A DNA stretch of 64,000 nt from Isoetes taiwanensis (GCA_021234155.1 JAJEKV010000094.1:436284-500283), one strand, 5' to 3'. Counted from the first letter of the stretch, positions 21,929 to 33,220 are shown. Numbers and translations are program-made. The notes: a model not told the origin generated them from the letters alone.

Positions 21929-21952
21929 TCGCGGCGGCCTTGGCCGCCGCGA
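21929..21952. repeat. GC-rich palindrome with 11-bp arms
   Basis: 'tcgcggcggcc' TT 'ggccgccgcga' is a perfect 11-bp-arm palindrome in an otherwise AT-rich stretch. It contains overlapping CGGCCG-type sites; its role is unknown. Confidence 0.9.
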
Positions 21953-22004
21953 TAAGTTTCTTGTAATAATATAATTAAAAATGTTTTCTAGTTTGTTCAT
22001 CAAT

Positions 22005-22375
22005 TCTTAGGGCCCCAAAGGGGCCCAAAATTTTTTTGGTTAACACACAAACCATTATATCCAACACTCTAAAATTAAATCCCCCTTCAAACCCCCTTTG
22101 GTTTGGGTGCATATTCACACGGGGGGTGACGTAGGGCAGCGAGAGCCCCTATAATTATGTTTTGCACGTACAAAATCAACACCATATAGTATATTACCTC
22201 AAATCTTAGAGTATTTTGCAAATCTTGTTATACAGTATAGCAAATTCCATACATCCATACCCCACAAATGAGGAACTTTGTGTACGGTGTAGATTAAAGA
22301 ATAAGGGGTGAATATGCCTATCCAACAACTCTCGTTGCCCGGAGTCACCCCCCGTGTGAATATGCATTAATTCTA
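22005..22375 (+). mobile_element. Foldback (MITE-like) element, copy 3
   Basis: It starts with the hairpin 'ggccccaaaggggcc' near 22011. The left arm follows ('aacacacaaaccattat', 'gtgcatattcacacgggggg', 'agggcagcgagagcc'), then a centre matching copies 1 and 2 ('accccacaaatgaggaac'), then the start of the right arm ('ctctcgttgcccgg', 'accccccgtgtgaatatgc') ending near 22368. The outer part of the right arm is missing and the plus-strand L1 begins immediately after it. Confidence 0.78.
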
Positions 22376-22635
22376 AGAATAACAGAATATTTCAATTTTC
22401 TCTTGGGGGATTCTCGGATTCAAGTGATAGTGAGGGATACGGAAGTGATACAGAAAATTGGGACAAGGAGGAGTATCTTATGGGGAGCTCTCATGTTGAG
22501 TCTAAGGCTGATCAGAATCATTTAAAAAAAAATGCTAGGAAAAATGATAGCAACATTGATAATGGGCTTATTTTCTTTGGATTGGATAAAACTCCCACAA
22601 AAATACAAAAAAGTAAAAAAAATAGTAAAAGTAAG

Positions 22636-22660
22636 ATAAGATAAGATAAGATAAGTAAAA
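22636..22660 (+). repeat. AAGAT pentamer run within the LINE
   Basis: 'taagataagataagataagataag' lies in the Lys-rich end of the ORF1-like region of the L1. It is probably replication slippage within coding-derived sequence. Confidence 0.85.
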
Positions 22661-23744
22661 GGAAATCTACAAGAGCTAAAAAGTAGCTTCTCAACCCTCT
22701 TCCCATTCCTTCTCGCTTCTCCAATGAAGGTTCTTTCTTGGGATATGAGGAATTAAGGGTCCTCTAAAAAGAAGACGTGCTATAGCTCAAATTTGACTTT
22801 ATAATGATGATATTATCCTTCTGCAAGAATTGAAGCTGCCTATCTTTGAGTGTGGTAACTTAGGAGATTGGATTTATCTTGGAACATCATCTACTTGGAT
22901 TGAGTCATCAGAGTTAGTGGTGGTTTAGCAATAATTTGGAAAAAGAGATTAGTCATCACCATTTCTACAATAGTCCTTCCAAGATATGGCAATTTACTCT
23001 ATTTGTGTCCGATTATTCATTTGGAATTATCAACATTTATGCTCCCACCAACCCTAAAGATAGAGAGCCTATTTGATTGAAATAAACAATTGGCTTACCT
23101 CACAAAGTATTGATAACCTGATTGTGGCTAGAGATTTCAATAAGACTCCTTCTTGGGATCTTAAATTGGGAAATAAGATTAATATGACAAGAAGTGAAAA
23201 AATGAATTGAGAAACTCTTTTCTCTGATAATAGTCTTATCTCTATTCCCTCTTCTACTTCAACCTTCACTTGGTCTAATAAGCGTAAGAATAATGCAGAG
23301 TTTATTGTTCTCTTGATAGATTTTTATGTCTCTAATCCTTCTTCTGCTATGTGGGACAACAGGTTTGTTACTAGTGATGAAGGTACCTCTATATCTGATC
23401 ATCAGTCTCAGTTTAATGTTCCTTATAAATTTAATGTTTCTCTTCTTGATAATGAGAAGTTGTGTTCTTAAATTCAGGAATTTCTATATGGATTTGGAGG
23501 AAAGCAAATAGATTGGACAATAGTTCCCTATCTAAAAAAAAACTACTCTAAGATAAAGAAAATTAAGGATTGGATCAAGAATTGGTCTAAGTCTAAGCAT
23601 GAAGAATGTCATATGGAAAAGGATCAACTCTTGATGTATATGAAGTTAGTTAGGTCTACTTCAAAAATGATCCCCCGTGAACTCAAATCTGGGTTGGAAG
23701 AAGATATTTTTGAGAGGAGAATCAGAAATATTGCAGAAATGGAG

Positions 23745-23836
23745 GAATAGAATAGAATAGAATAGATTTTTACGGCCCACGGAGACCAATAGGTCATGGG
23801 ACCCATACAAAAAGTATATAAATCAAGTATATAAAT
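23745..23836 (-). mobile_element. ~90-bp LINE 3'-end insertion nested in the L1
   Basis: 'gaatagaatagaatagaatag', then 'ttttacggcccacggagacc' and 'aggtcatgggaccc' interrupt the L1 frame between AEMEE and DMDSGSTKFF. On the minus strand this is a 3' UTR end, GGTCCCAT...GGTCTC...(CTATT)n, matching those near 45.66 kb and (with a different tail) 2.0 kb. It is a short, heavily 5'-truncated retrotransposition. Confidence 0.7.
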
Positions 23837-25756
23837 GATATGGATTCTGGTAGTACAAAGTTCTTCTTTAGGGTTGCAAATAGTAGATTGTTGAGGAACT
23901 CCTTTACTGAGGTTAAGGATGAGACCCACTATACTTCGCATCCACTCAAAGGGATATTGCTAACACTTTGCATGCTAAATTTAAGGATATCCGTCAGTGT
24001 AAGCCTATTCCTTCCAATGATCTCCAGAATGCTAATGCTTTTAAGTCTCTCATTGACAATACTCTTTCTTTTGCCTCTGATTCTATGGATTGCTCAATGA
24101 TCTCTTTGCCTTCACAAGATGAAATCTTTAACATTCTTAATAGTTTCAACAATGGGAAGTCTCTTGGTCCAGATGGCCTTCCTGCTGAATTCTATGTTAA
24201 ATTCTGGGATATTCTTAAAAATGATCTTACTTCTCTTGTGCATGCCTTCTGGAGTGCTGAGCATTTGCATCCTTCTATTTCTAGTGGTTTCATCTCCTTG
24301 ATTCCCAAGGTCGATCATCCGACCAATCTTCAAGATTGGAGGCCTATCTCTTTAACAAACATTACTTTTAAGCTTTGTGCTAAAAAATCATTGCTCTAAG
24401 AATTATCTCCGGAAGAATATCAAACCCTAAATCAATCTACTTTTCTTTCCAAGCGATATATTCTAGATAATTATGTGGCTGCTATGGAGGGTCTCCACTG
24501 GAATAAGATCTCTAAGCAGACTTACGTTCTTCTTAAACTGAATTTTAAACGAGCTTTTGATTCAGTGAGATGGGATTTTCTTGATTTTGCAATGTCTAAG
24601 CTTGGTTTTCTTCCCAAGCTAAGAAATCTCATTTTTCGGCCTTAATTCTAGATGCAATTGAGTCGTTCTTATCAATGGTTCTTCATTTAAATTCTTCCCC
24701 TTACTTGTGGTATTAGGCAAGGTTGTCCCCTTGCTCCTTATCTTTTTCTAGTTGCAGCTGAGTTCTTTACTAAAGCTATTTCTCATTATCAGAATCTTGG
24801 TCTTATTAAAGATCTTCGGCTTCCAATGAATCTCTTAGTATTCTACAATATGCTGATGACTCTTTTTCCTTTCTTGATGCTGATAATTAAATATTGAGTT
24901 CTTTATGAAAATTCTTAAGCAATTCTCAGTTGCTTCTAGTATCCACCTTAACCTTGACAAGAGATTGATAGTTGGAGATACTACTCATCAAAGTGTGGCT
25001 GGTATTAAAGTTCTCTCCCCTCTTCAAGCTACTATAAATTGTTGGGTATGCCTCTATTGTGGGATCCTATTCTTTCTAGAATCAAGAAGAAGCTTAATAA
25101 TTATAGGACTACTATATCCCTTGCTGGTAGAACTATAATTATAAACTCAGTCTTAACGAGCTCTCATGTATACTTCTCCACTGCTCTAGTAGCTCCTAAA
25201 TTAATCTATCATGATCTTGAGAAAATTATAAGAGGCTTTATCCGAAATGGTAAACATCTTGTGAACTGGGGCTCTATAAAGGTCATAGGGGGACTTGGCT
25301 GCAAGAATTTATTTCTTCAAGCTCAATCCTTAGCAGGTAAGTTCATCCGAAGGCCATTCATGGTAATCAATCTCCTCAGCCTCTAAGTTCATTAGATATT
25401 GATTTATAAAAGTCATCCTTATGGTTATCCTTCTATTCAAAGATTCCGCTTCTCACTCACTGCTTTTGTTAATCTATAAGCCTACCACCAATATCTCTCC
25501 TCCATGTGCAATTTAATTAAAACATGGAATTCTAATTCTCCAAACTATGCTTTTGTTTCAAGAGATAAACTTCATGGTGAAATGCCTATTTTCTCGAATC
25601 CAATTCTTGCAGATCATGATTCTTCTATGCTAGCTATTCGACATCCAAAGATCCGCATCTAAATGGTCCGATGTTTGGTTTCATTAAAGACCTTTTCTTA
25701 AAAAGACAGGGATTATCTCTTGGACTAAGCTAAAAGAGCTCATTAGGGGCACCTCG

Positions 25757-25770
25757 ATAAAAAAAAAAAA
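25757..25770 (+). repeat. Poly-A run
   Basis: A short A-run within the 3' third of the L1. It interrupts the frame and may mark a small indel or a basecalling weakness. Confidence 0.6.
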
Positions 25771-26081
25771 GTCTTCCATATTAAGAATCTTTTGTGTAAT
25801 CTCTCTACCACCAGGGAATGGAGATTGGGGGTATTGATGGCAAAGTGGGATATAAGGTGAGGATCTGCAGATAATGCTCTCTTTGCTAATGATGCAAATT
25901 GTAAAGCAATGACAAAGTGGCCAATCAATAATGATCAGCTTAACACCTTATTCTCCAATGTTTGGTTTTTATTGTCCTCCCAAGATCTCTTATTTCATTT
26001 GGTTGGTTGCTAATGGCAGTTTGAATAATCTTTATTCTTTGTCAAGAAAGAATTCTAATGTTTTGGTAGATTGTCCCCATG

Positions 26082-26299
26082 GGGGATTCACACCTAAGAC
26101 CCGTGATAAACCTAGGTGCATGGAAGGGGTTTTTTCGACGCCAGACGATACTAGGGGTTTAAATCCCCTCTTACCGACATTCTAGTGTATTTTTTCCACG
26201 GAGGGGTTTTTCCAACACTTTTGCGTATATATAGGGTGTTTCTTCTCACCTTAAGCACGCAGGTGGCATATGCTCATGTGATAAAGGTGAACCCCCCGT
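26082..26299. mobile_element. ~218-bp MITE-like insertion with target-site duplication
   Basis: The L1 text 'gattgtccc(c)atg' occurs at 26069-26081 and again at 26300-26311; removing one copy restores the L1 frame ...NVLVDCP-MLCGKDE. The insert begins 'ggggattcacacc' and ends 'ggtgaacccccc', which are inverted terminal repeats. It contains no reading frame. The duplication is about 9-12 bp, which suits Mutator- or hAT-like non-autonomous elements; the exact superfamily is uncertain. Confidence 0.8.
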
Positions 26300-26702
26300 G
26301 ATTGTCCCATGCTCTGTGGTAAGGATGAAAATATGAGTCTTATCTTCTTCCGCAATAAGCTAACGTGTTTCGGTCTTGGTTTAAACTAATAATTTGGAAT
26401 ATCTCATAATCAAGATCTTCGCCTATTCTTCAATCTAATGACAAATTCACTAACACTATTGTTCATTCTCGCTTTTGGAATATCCGGAAATAAAAAACCG
26501 TGGTTTTATATGAAATAAAAAACTTTCTATTTCCGGATTAAGCCGCATTTTCAATTTGACTTTGAAACTCTTGTTAGTGCTCACAAAAAAGATTTGGTCC
26601 TAACTATGACAGAAATGGACCTGATATGGAGAATACAAGGTGTTGTTTTGATTTGTTTGTTTCAAATTTGAATGTGATAGATTCTAACATCCTTTTTTCT
26701 CG

Positions 26703-27721
26703 ATGATCCTAGAATATCTTGAGTTCCCAGAGGATCGGGGAAGAGCAAGTTTGATAATCAATCTCTTTTTCGTGGAACCCTCAAGTGATGCCATGTTCGA
26801 GAAAAATTTGGCTACATCAATGGAGTCATATATGATGAGGGTTGGCTTGTCACATTATCGGAAGGATAGTGAAGACTTATGGGCTGCCATTTTCTCAAGA
26901 GGTGGTTCAGATCCGCTGCTTATGGTCGCTTTTCTAATCAACAATCATTTCAGTTTAACTGAAGGCAATTAACTATCAAGATAAAGACCGATGTACTATA
27001 ACCACAAGCAACTTGCGGATGTCTACGGATCAATGATTTTACTCTTGGGAGACGTTGATACATTTCATATTCTACAAGTATAGTTGGCCTACCAAGTCCT
27101 ATACCTTTGAACAATCCGATTCCTTCAACGCCTTACTTCGATTCTATCCTCTTTGTATAGTCATAGTCCTTTGATTTGAGCATGGAATCTTTGTTGGTTG
27201 ATCTGATTTTTCTTTCCTCCTTTCATTTCTTTGGATTACCTACATTGGTGTGCTCTTATCTAAATTTTTTATCTTGTTTCACTATTTTGGTTGGTTTATA
27301 TTTTGAACGGGATTTGAGATCTAAGGTTTGCCAACGGATATTATTTCACTCGACATTGGTGGGATGTCGCTCAATGTTAAAGACCTCTGGTGCTTCAAAT
27401 TTTTCTCATCATTCCAGCCATTTTGGATATTACCGGGATATAGGATTTATTCAGCCTATGTTGCTCAGAATAACTGCATACTATTCTCTTTTCATCATGC
27501 TTTCATTTCAAAAAGCAATGGATTTTGCTTTGTACTTCTTAGGGTTAAAAAGGGGAGAAGTTGAGGAAGTCGTGATATGCGGTACCCACCAGCCAAGATA
27601 TAGGGACTTTTGTCTTCTTTTTGTGCTTGAGGTTAGCAATAACATGATAGGTCCACATGATATCCTCAAGCAAAAGGTACTCCTACCCGACGGAATTACC
27701 GGAAGGCATCCAACGCCATAA
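26703..27721 (+). CDS. Unrecognised reading frames, including a 181-codon frame
   Basis: The largest open frame (27176-27721) encodes a hydrophobic, Phe/Leu/Ser-rich protein that starts MSMESLLVDLIFL and ends ITGRHPTP. An overlapping frame lies at 27328-27564 and another at 26703-26972. I see possible membrane-like segments in the first 60 residues but no named domain. The frame may continue the transposon-like coding region that leads to the Ulp1-like domain at 32.3 kb, or be chance. Confidence 0.2.
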
Positions 27722-27756
27722 GTTTAGACCCCCGGGTTCTATGTAATCGGCATTTC

Positions 27757-28041
27757 CTACCGACTACTTCCATCATACACTAAATCATCCCCGCCAATAT
27801 GCTCATCATCCTTTCTGAAAGCGAGGAGCATGCATCTTTCCTTGCTCCATGGTATGTCCTCATCCTCCACAAAATGGTCTATGAGGATGGTTTCAGCGTA
27901 AAACAGCACTTCAAAGAAAGTCCTGCATCCCAATCGTAAGGTCGAGAGCCGCTTGGCCCAACTAATGATGCCACCTGAGGATATTGGAGGCGGGTTGTCG
28001 CCACCCAACATCCGGATCAAGATTGCTTGGCTAAGGTACAA
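27757..28041 (-). CDS. Unrecognised 94-codon frame
   Basis: The minus-strand frame starts MYLSQAILIRMLGGDNPP. The plus strand here also has long runs without stops (for example MMPPEDIGGG...WLRYNPRRDSVADALG near 27970-28075), and the latter leads in phase-shifted form into the charged frame at 28104. I consider the plus strand slightly more plausible but cannot decide. Confidence 0.15.
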   Translation of the reverse strand: MYLSQAILIRMLGGDNPPPISSGGIISWAKRLSTLRLGCRTFFEVLFYAETILIDHFVEDEDIPWSKERCMLLAFRKDDEHIGGDDLVYDGSSR

Positions 28042-28103
28042 TCCGAGGAGGGACTCCGTGGCCGATGCATTGGGGAATTATATCCTAATGTAGAACTCAA
28101 GAA

Positions 28104-28331
28104 ATGCAAAGACAAGTTGATGGGCCCTCAGATATTGGTGATGAAATCAACTTCGCAAGAATAAGGATGGAGAAGCTCGAAGAAAACCTAGCAACCCCAA
28201 TGCTCTCTATCCATGTACCATTGCTGGCGCTTAGAAGAAAAGAAGAGGAGGAGGAAAAGAGGAAAAATGCAAGAAGAAAAGAGGAGGAGGAAGAAAGGCG
28301 CTTGGTGGAGCAAGAGATAATGAAATTCTAA
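28104..28331 (+). CDS. Charged coiled-coil-like reading frame
   Basis: The frame encodes MEKLEENLATP and then alternating Arg/Lys-Glu runs (KRKNARRKEEEEERRLVEQE), predicting a highly charged helix. Such segments occur in transposon-encoded structural proteins and many nuclear proteins. It lies upstream of the coiled-coil-like frames at 29.8-30.0 kb and the Ulp1-like region in the same strand, so all may belong to one broken gene. Confidence 0.3.
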   Translation: MQRQVDGPSDIGDEINFARIRMEKLEENLATPMLSIHVPLLALRRKEEEEEKRKNARRKEEEEERRLVEQEIMKF

Positions 28332-28867
28332 AAGTAAAAAATGCTGACGTCAGCGTCAATGGAAATTATTTTATCAATATTTATTTTCTCTATGTTTATT
28401 TTTATTTTTATTTTTGAAACACAAATAAAATTACAGAAAATACCTGCACATGTACATGAAGGCCAAAAGGTTCATCTTTATACAAGAGATAAAATATACA
28501 GTCATGTTTCGTTATAAAACAAATATACAATTTTTCTTTTTTATACTATAGGTGGTCCCCGCGAATCCTCAGAGCAAGTGCCAAATCCTTTGGCATTATT
28601 GTGACATGCTTGGCATGAATAGCACAAAGATTTGTATCGCAAAAAAGGACCACCAAGTAATCTTCTGTGGCTTCCTGCAAGGCAAGGATAGCATGGGTCT
28701 AGGGTAGAAGCATGAAAGGGTGGGCAAAACAAATACCGTGATTTTATATTTACAAATTCAAAATGTAAGGAAATCCTCCCCCCGTAAATTATTATTCTTG
28801 GAATGAATCATTAATAGGGCAAATAATTTTGAACTCTCCTCCTCCTGCTCAACCTTCCTCCCCGCCG

Positions 28868-29012
28868 AACCTCCATAGCCTAAAAGCTTGACATCCATAT
28901 TCAACCTCCATAAATAAAGCTTGACATCCATATTCAACCTCCATAGCCGAAAGCTTGACATCCATCCATAGCCAAGATCAGACCTCCATAGCCAAAAGCT
29001 TGCATTTTCGTG
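28868..29012 (+). repeat. Tandem ~35-bp repeat
   Basis: 'aacctccatag/aa', then 'aagcttgacatccatattc' is repeated three to four times with small changes. The minus-strand frame reading LWRLNMDVKL repeats reflects this array rather than a protein. Confidence 0.85.
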
Positions 29013-29025
29013 AGAGTCAAGCACC

Positions 29026-30065
29026 GTGGAAGAGATCATGACGAAACAGCTTTGGAACAAAGACATCTCCAAGGAAATCTCCTCGCAACAAACCTCAGAA
29101 AAGCCCATGCCAATGTCTCCCACTAGAACCACCGCCAAAAACTCAAGAGTGGGTCTTCTTCAGACGGGAGGTCTTGCCGCCTCGAAGTTTGACAAGGTAA
29201 GCATCAAAGCAGCCTTAGGAGCAACAATTTTGATAGCATGTTTCCGTGGCTAGTGCAAATAGTGCGTGATGTTTGGGGTTCAAGCCCCCGCCGGTTAGGG
29301 GTTATCAAGAGTGCGTGATTAAGCCCGGTTGATGGCGATTTTTTTTCCGTGGTATGAGCACGCTTTTTGTAGGAGGGACATTGCAAATCATCACATTCCA
29401 TTGTATTTTGCCCGAGCATATGCACTTCATTACAAAGGAGTACGCATTGATTGGGATGAGGTGAAAGCAAGTGCAAGTCTTCATTCAAAAGGCTCTCAAA
29501 AAGAATCCGACCCGGCCGCATTAGCTACAAAGAAAGTCTTCCAATGTTAAAGCTATTAAATGTATGCCTCGTAGAATTGGGGCAGCAAGCTGGAAATGAT
29601 GAAAAGGTGGAGGGAAACAAGAGCATTAGATTCCGCCTCCCCATGCTTGATGAAATACGACTTTAAAAGAGAAAAGGAAAAACAATGGAAATTGAACTGC
29701 TTGAAGCATGAGAGTGATAAGAGCTTTGACAAGACTTGTGCAGAGTAAAAGATGCAAAAATATGTGAGCAGCTCAAAGATATGGCGTGTTTAAAAGCAAG
29801 CTGAAGCCAACTGATGTGCAAATGGCTTTGGCATCCCATTTAGAGGAGGAGAAATCAAGTTATATTGCTGACTTAGATGCTCTAATGATTCCCATTGATT
29901 GTTTAAAGGCTGATTTTGCAAGAATTAGAAGCCGCCATTGAAAAATCAGCAAGGATTTGGAAGTTAATTCCAACCGTGGAGAATAGAATAAAGGAGATGA
30001 CTAAGCATTTGGAAAGGTCGACCCGATAGGTCCCGCAGCCCCGCCTCCCATACTCGCAAGAAGAA
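29026..30065 (+). pseudogene. Transposon-type coding fragments (coiled-coil part)
   Basis: Plus-strand pieces include ARAYALHYKGVRIDWDEVKA (29329-29550) and, near 29825-30060, a helical stretch (EEEKSSYIADLDALMIPIDC, KADFARIRS) typical of long coiled coils. The pieces are in several frames. No zinc finger or transposase signature is visible. Position and strand suggest the N-terminal and central part of the gene ending with the Ulp1-like domain at 32.3-32.9 kb. Confidence 0.3.
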
Positions 30066-30069
30066 GATC

Positions 30070-30980
30070 TGAGCTTCATTCTCACATATAAGCAATACTT
30101 GTAGCAAAATACCAATGATTGCCTTGACTCGACCATGGTAATATCTCCACTTTGTGGTCATACATATTGTCTATTTTGTCTTATATTCGTGGTTTCAACG
30201 ACTAATACATGTGTACATGATTGTTCATGGTCCGAGGACCCGACATTAATCGCTTTAGGAATCCCTTCCGAGGTACATCTATTTCTATTTTGATTACATA
30301 ATTAGTTTGAGTGTACTTAGATGTAGTTAGTTTCCATCATGTACATAACCAGATTAACATTTGATTTGACGTGGTTTTGTCTTTACCAGAAAAGAGGAAA
30401 TGTATTTGCTTCTCAGATTTTACATTTACATGTGCCATGAAGTGCTTTTCTCGAATTCCTTTACAGGTGTATTAATAGGGTGTATTGCATTGATCAGATT
30501 TCTTTTGCATTTACATGTGATCAAAATGCATATGAATTTGGTATTTGATTCTTTCCTTTACATTCAATGTCAATGATGTATTTGATAGGGTGTATTGATA
30601 AAATATTTTGTTCTCAAATACATTTGAATTTAGTATTTGGTTTTCCTTTACATTGTGATAGCTATGTACACTAATGTACTTCTATTTTGTCGTTACATTA
30701 TCGCCAGAAAAGTTTGCCTCAGTAAAAACCTACTTGCATGTAATTAACATTTGTTCTGCTTTTGATTTGCATCCGATTGTTTTTCTTCTCAGATTTTGCT
30801 TCTATCTACTTACATCTTCCCTTGATTCTCAATCAAGTGTTTACATTTTTTATTGACACCCAATTGTGTCAATGCGCATATGGGTAGTATCAAGAAAGGA
30901 AGAAGTAAAACCGGCAGTAAACTAAACAATTCATGTTTCGCACTATGCTTAAGTTCTCAATATAGCAAAATTTCATGTTG
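30070..30980. other. T-rich stretch without recognisable gene
   Basis: Several near-repeats of 'catttacatgtg' and 'tttacattcaatg' type phrases suggest degenerate local duplication. No coding domain. Confidence 0.35.
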
Positions 30981-31716
30981 TAGGTGAAAAGAAGAATGTT
31001 ATTGAGATGGGGTTGCATTTACCATTCTCGACATCCCAATTGCTCAACCCGCACAAAAGATGCCGCCGCTATCGATGTTGGAAGTCCATCCACATCTACA
31101 TCACCTTTGAGAATTGCAACAACTCATAAGCAATCGCTGCGTGATTTGGAGACAGAGGGGTATGTGGAAGGTAGGGTGATGACATTCTCGATTACATTAA
31201 GATTGCATCCGCTAGAAGTTAGAGTTCACTAATGTTCAATATTTTGCAGCCAGGGTTGTTTTCCAAAAAGAGATCCCACCTGCTGAAGCCGAGCCGCTAT
31301 TATTGAGCAACTAGTCAAAGCCCGTAAAGTAATTCTCTCCTTTCGTGGTTTCTATTTTTTTTTTTTTGTATTTTGAAACTTACGCTGACGGTTTACGATA
31401 AAATTATCAAGATGTTGGTGATCTACATTGAAAAAAAAAATTCAAGTCGCCGCTTTTCAAGTTGAGGAAAAGGCTTGTTCTTTGGCGTAATGTTTTTTTT
31501 TGTCTTGCTTTCAAAACATTAGAATGAAGCACTTTCTTGTCTCTTCTCGAGACTTGCGACGATTCAAAGGAGCTAGATGATGTTGAAGAAGCCTTGAGAT
31601 TGCAAAACAAGGCAACGACTAAATTTATGGTCAAAGCCGATGCCAAAACAAATTGAAAAAAAGAGAGTGCAAACCGTAAAGGGGACATCCGCCGCAAAAC
31701 CGGTAATTGCTAGCTT

Positions 31717-31976
31717 ACATTGACTTACTTATACTTCAAGAGTTTATTATATTTTACTCGCTTTGCGTGTCTAAACCACCGAAACAGAGATTGAAGGTAT
31801 CAATTTATGCTTTATTGTCATGGATCAATTGTTAATATGACACTAACATTGACTTACTTATACTTCAAGAGTTTATTATATTCTACTCGCTTTGCGTGTC
31901 TAAACCACTCGAAACGAGATTGAAGGTATCAATTTATGCTTTATTGTCATGGATCAATTGTTAATATGACACTAAC
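31717..31976 (+). repeat. Perfect tandem duplication, ~129-bp unit
   Basis: Unit 1 starts at 31717 ('acattgacttacttatac') and unit 2 at 31846; both end 'gttaatatgacacta'. The only visible differences are one T/C change and the pairs 'accaccgaaacagagatt' / 'accactcgaaacgagatt'. These are what one gets by mangling a single original 'ccactgaaacagag' at its CTG and CAG. Confidence 0.95.
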
Positions 31977-32231
31977 ATCTTGATCCGACAAATGTAAATG
32001 ATGACAAGGATAAACTTATGGAATTCACGCCATTCACGCCATTCAAGAACCGGCCCACGGGCTGAAATGAAATGAAAGTGGTTGCATCCGACATAGCAAT
32101 TTTATGTGCAACTAACTCTAAAATGAGTAGCCGCTTAGTGGATCTTTATGGCGTGTAATAACCCGGGTTGTAACCGAAATGTATTTGTTGCTATTCCTTG
32201 TCTCTAATGTTAATCTTAATCTAATCCGTGC

Positions 32232-32895
32232 TTGTATGAGACATTGCCTTCGAAAGTGGAAGAGCAAAATCTTTTTTATCCCCGCTACAACTATATAAGG
32301 TTTAGAGAAGCTACCAGCAAAGAAAAAGAAAGGGTGAATCACCAAGGATCACCGAATGTCATTGAAATAGTGAAATCGTGGATGAAGGGGATTGTGGTAG
32401 CTAAATGCCATCATATCCTTGCACCTATCCTTGAGAATGACCATTTTGTGTCGGGCCGCTTTTACGCCGCACCATCTCGATTCCAAGATCCTACCGCACT
32501 GTGAATTCACGCCTTGAATCCTCTTACAAGTTATGCGACCTACGAGAAAGCAATCAAAGGGTATGTAATACTTTTAAGTTGTTGCTTTGCTTTTTCTTCG
32601 CTAATTCGGGCCCCGCTAAATTTCGCGGATATGTAGGTCGCGACACACAAATGTTAACCACATCGACGGCCAAGTATCTAGAGGCGCCGATTTCATGAAG
32701 AGAAATAATGTTAATCGGATTCAAAGAAGTAGAGGTGCCACAAAGAGTCCCGATTTAACATCATGTGGGTTGTATGTGATGGGATTTATGCACAAATATG
32801 TTGAAGCTCTTGTCTCCGGTAGAGATATGGAAGTAAGTTGTATGCCTTCCCTTGTATGTAATCGCATCTCATGTTCCTTTAAATATTTCTAACCT
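32232..32895 (+). pseudogene. Ulp1-like (C48) cysteine-protease domain of a transposon-type protein
   Basis: Plus-strand blocks read FYPRYNYIRFRE...VIEIVKSW (32235-32400), HHILAPILENDHFVS (~32410-32455), CDLRESNQR (~32535) and, at 32720-32825, SPDLTSCGLYVMGFM. The last matches the catalytic-Cys box of Ulp1/SENP deSUMOylase-like proteases (Q....DCG.YVM.FM). Plant CACTA and Mutator elements often carry such a protease. The blocks are in different frames with intron-like or lesion gaps. The catalytic His and Asp are only loosely assignable, and activity cannot be judged. Confidence 0.5.
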
Positions 32896-33198
32896 TATTT
32901 ATGGATGTCACATTACATCTAAATGGTTCTCTCATGAATACCTCGTCACGACGACAATTTCTAATAGATGCTTTGGTCATGCATTGTGATGCCAATCCGA
33001 AAGAACGACGCCCAGCCAGCCCTCCGATTTCCGAAATGATCATGAGTCCGAAAGTATCCGATTTTGCAAGATGAACTATGTAACAGTTTATATATATCTT
33101 TTGTTCACATTTGTGTTCACATTTCCTATCATAAGGAATGTGTAAATGACACTATGTCAATAGTATACTACCGATAGTATACTTTATGACTATGTAAG

Positions 33199-33220
33199 TT
33201 TTTTTTTTTTTTTTTTTTTT
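33199..33220 (+). repeat. Poly-T run (22 bases)
   Basis: Uninterrupted T22. On the minus strand it is an A-run and could be the tail of a retrotransposed copy; no element body is evident next to it. Confidence 0.95.

Larger units (their letters stand above)
22380..26700 (+). mobile_element. Plant L1-type LINE (endonuclease + reverse transcriptase), decayed
   Basis: Order on the plus strand: an acidic/Lys-rich ORF1-like end (22390-22685); an APE-type endonuclease starting near 22725 with KVLSWDMRN, then LLQELKL, INIYAPTNP, a GDFN-equivalent ARDFNKTPSWD (~23130) and a late ISDHQS; a linker to SGSTKFFFRVANSR (~23845). The RT follows from about 24110: NGKSLGPDGLPAEFY, DWRPISLTNITFKLCAK, FKRAFDSVRWDFLDF (motif A, ~24550), CGIRQGCPLAPYLF (~24715) and QYADDSFSF (motif C, ~24850). 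Thumb and C-terminal pieces come next (SLAGRTIIINSVLTSS; PPKISYFIWLVANG), with a Cys-containing end LCGKDEN near 26315. Many stops and frameshifts are present and two insertions interrupt it, so it is not autonomous as written. Confidence 0.88.

Noticed and set aside
33199-33220. RNA polymerase III terminator or retrogene tail
   Set aside because: A T22 run alone, without A/B boxes or a recognisable body, is not enough.
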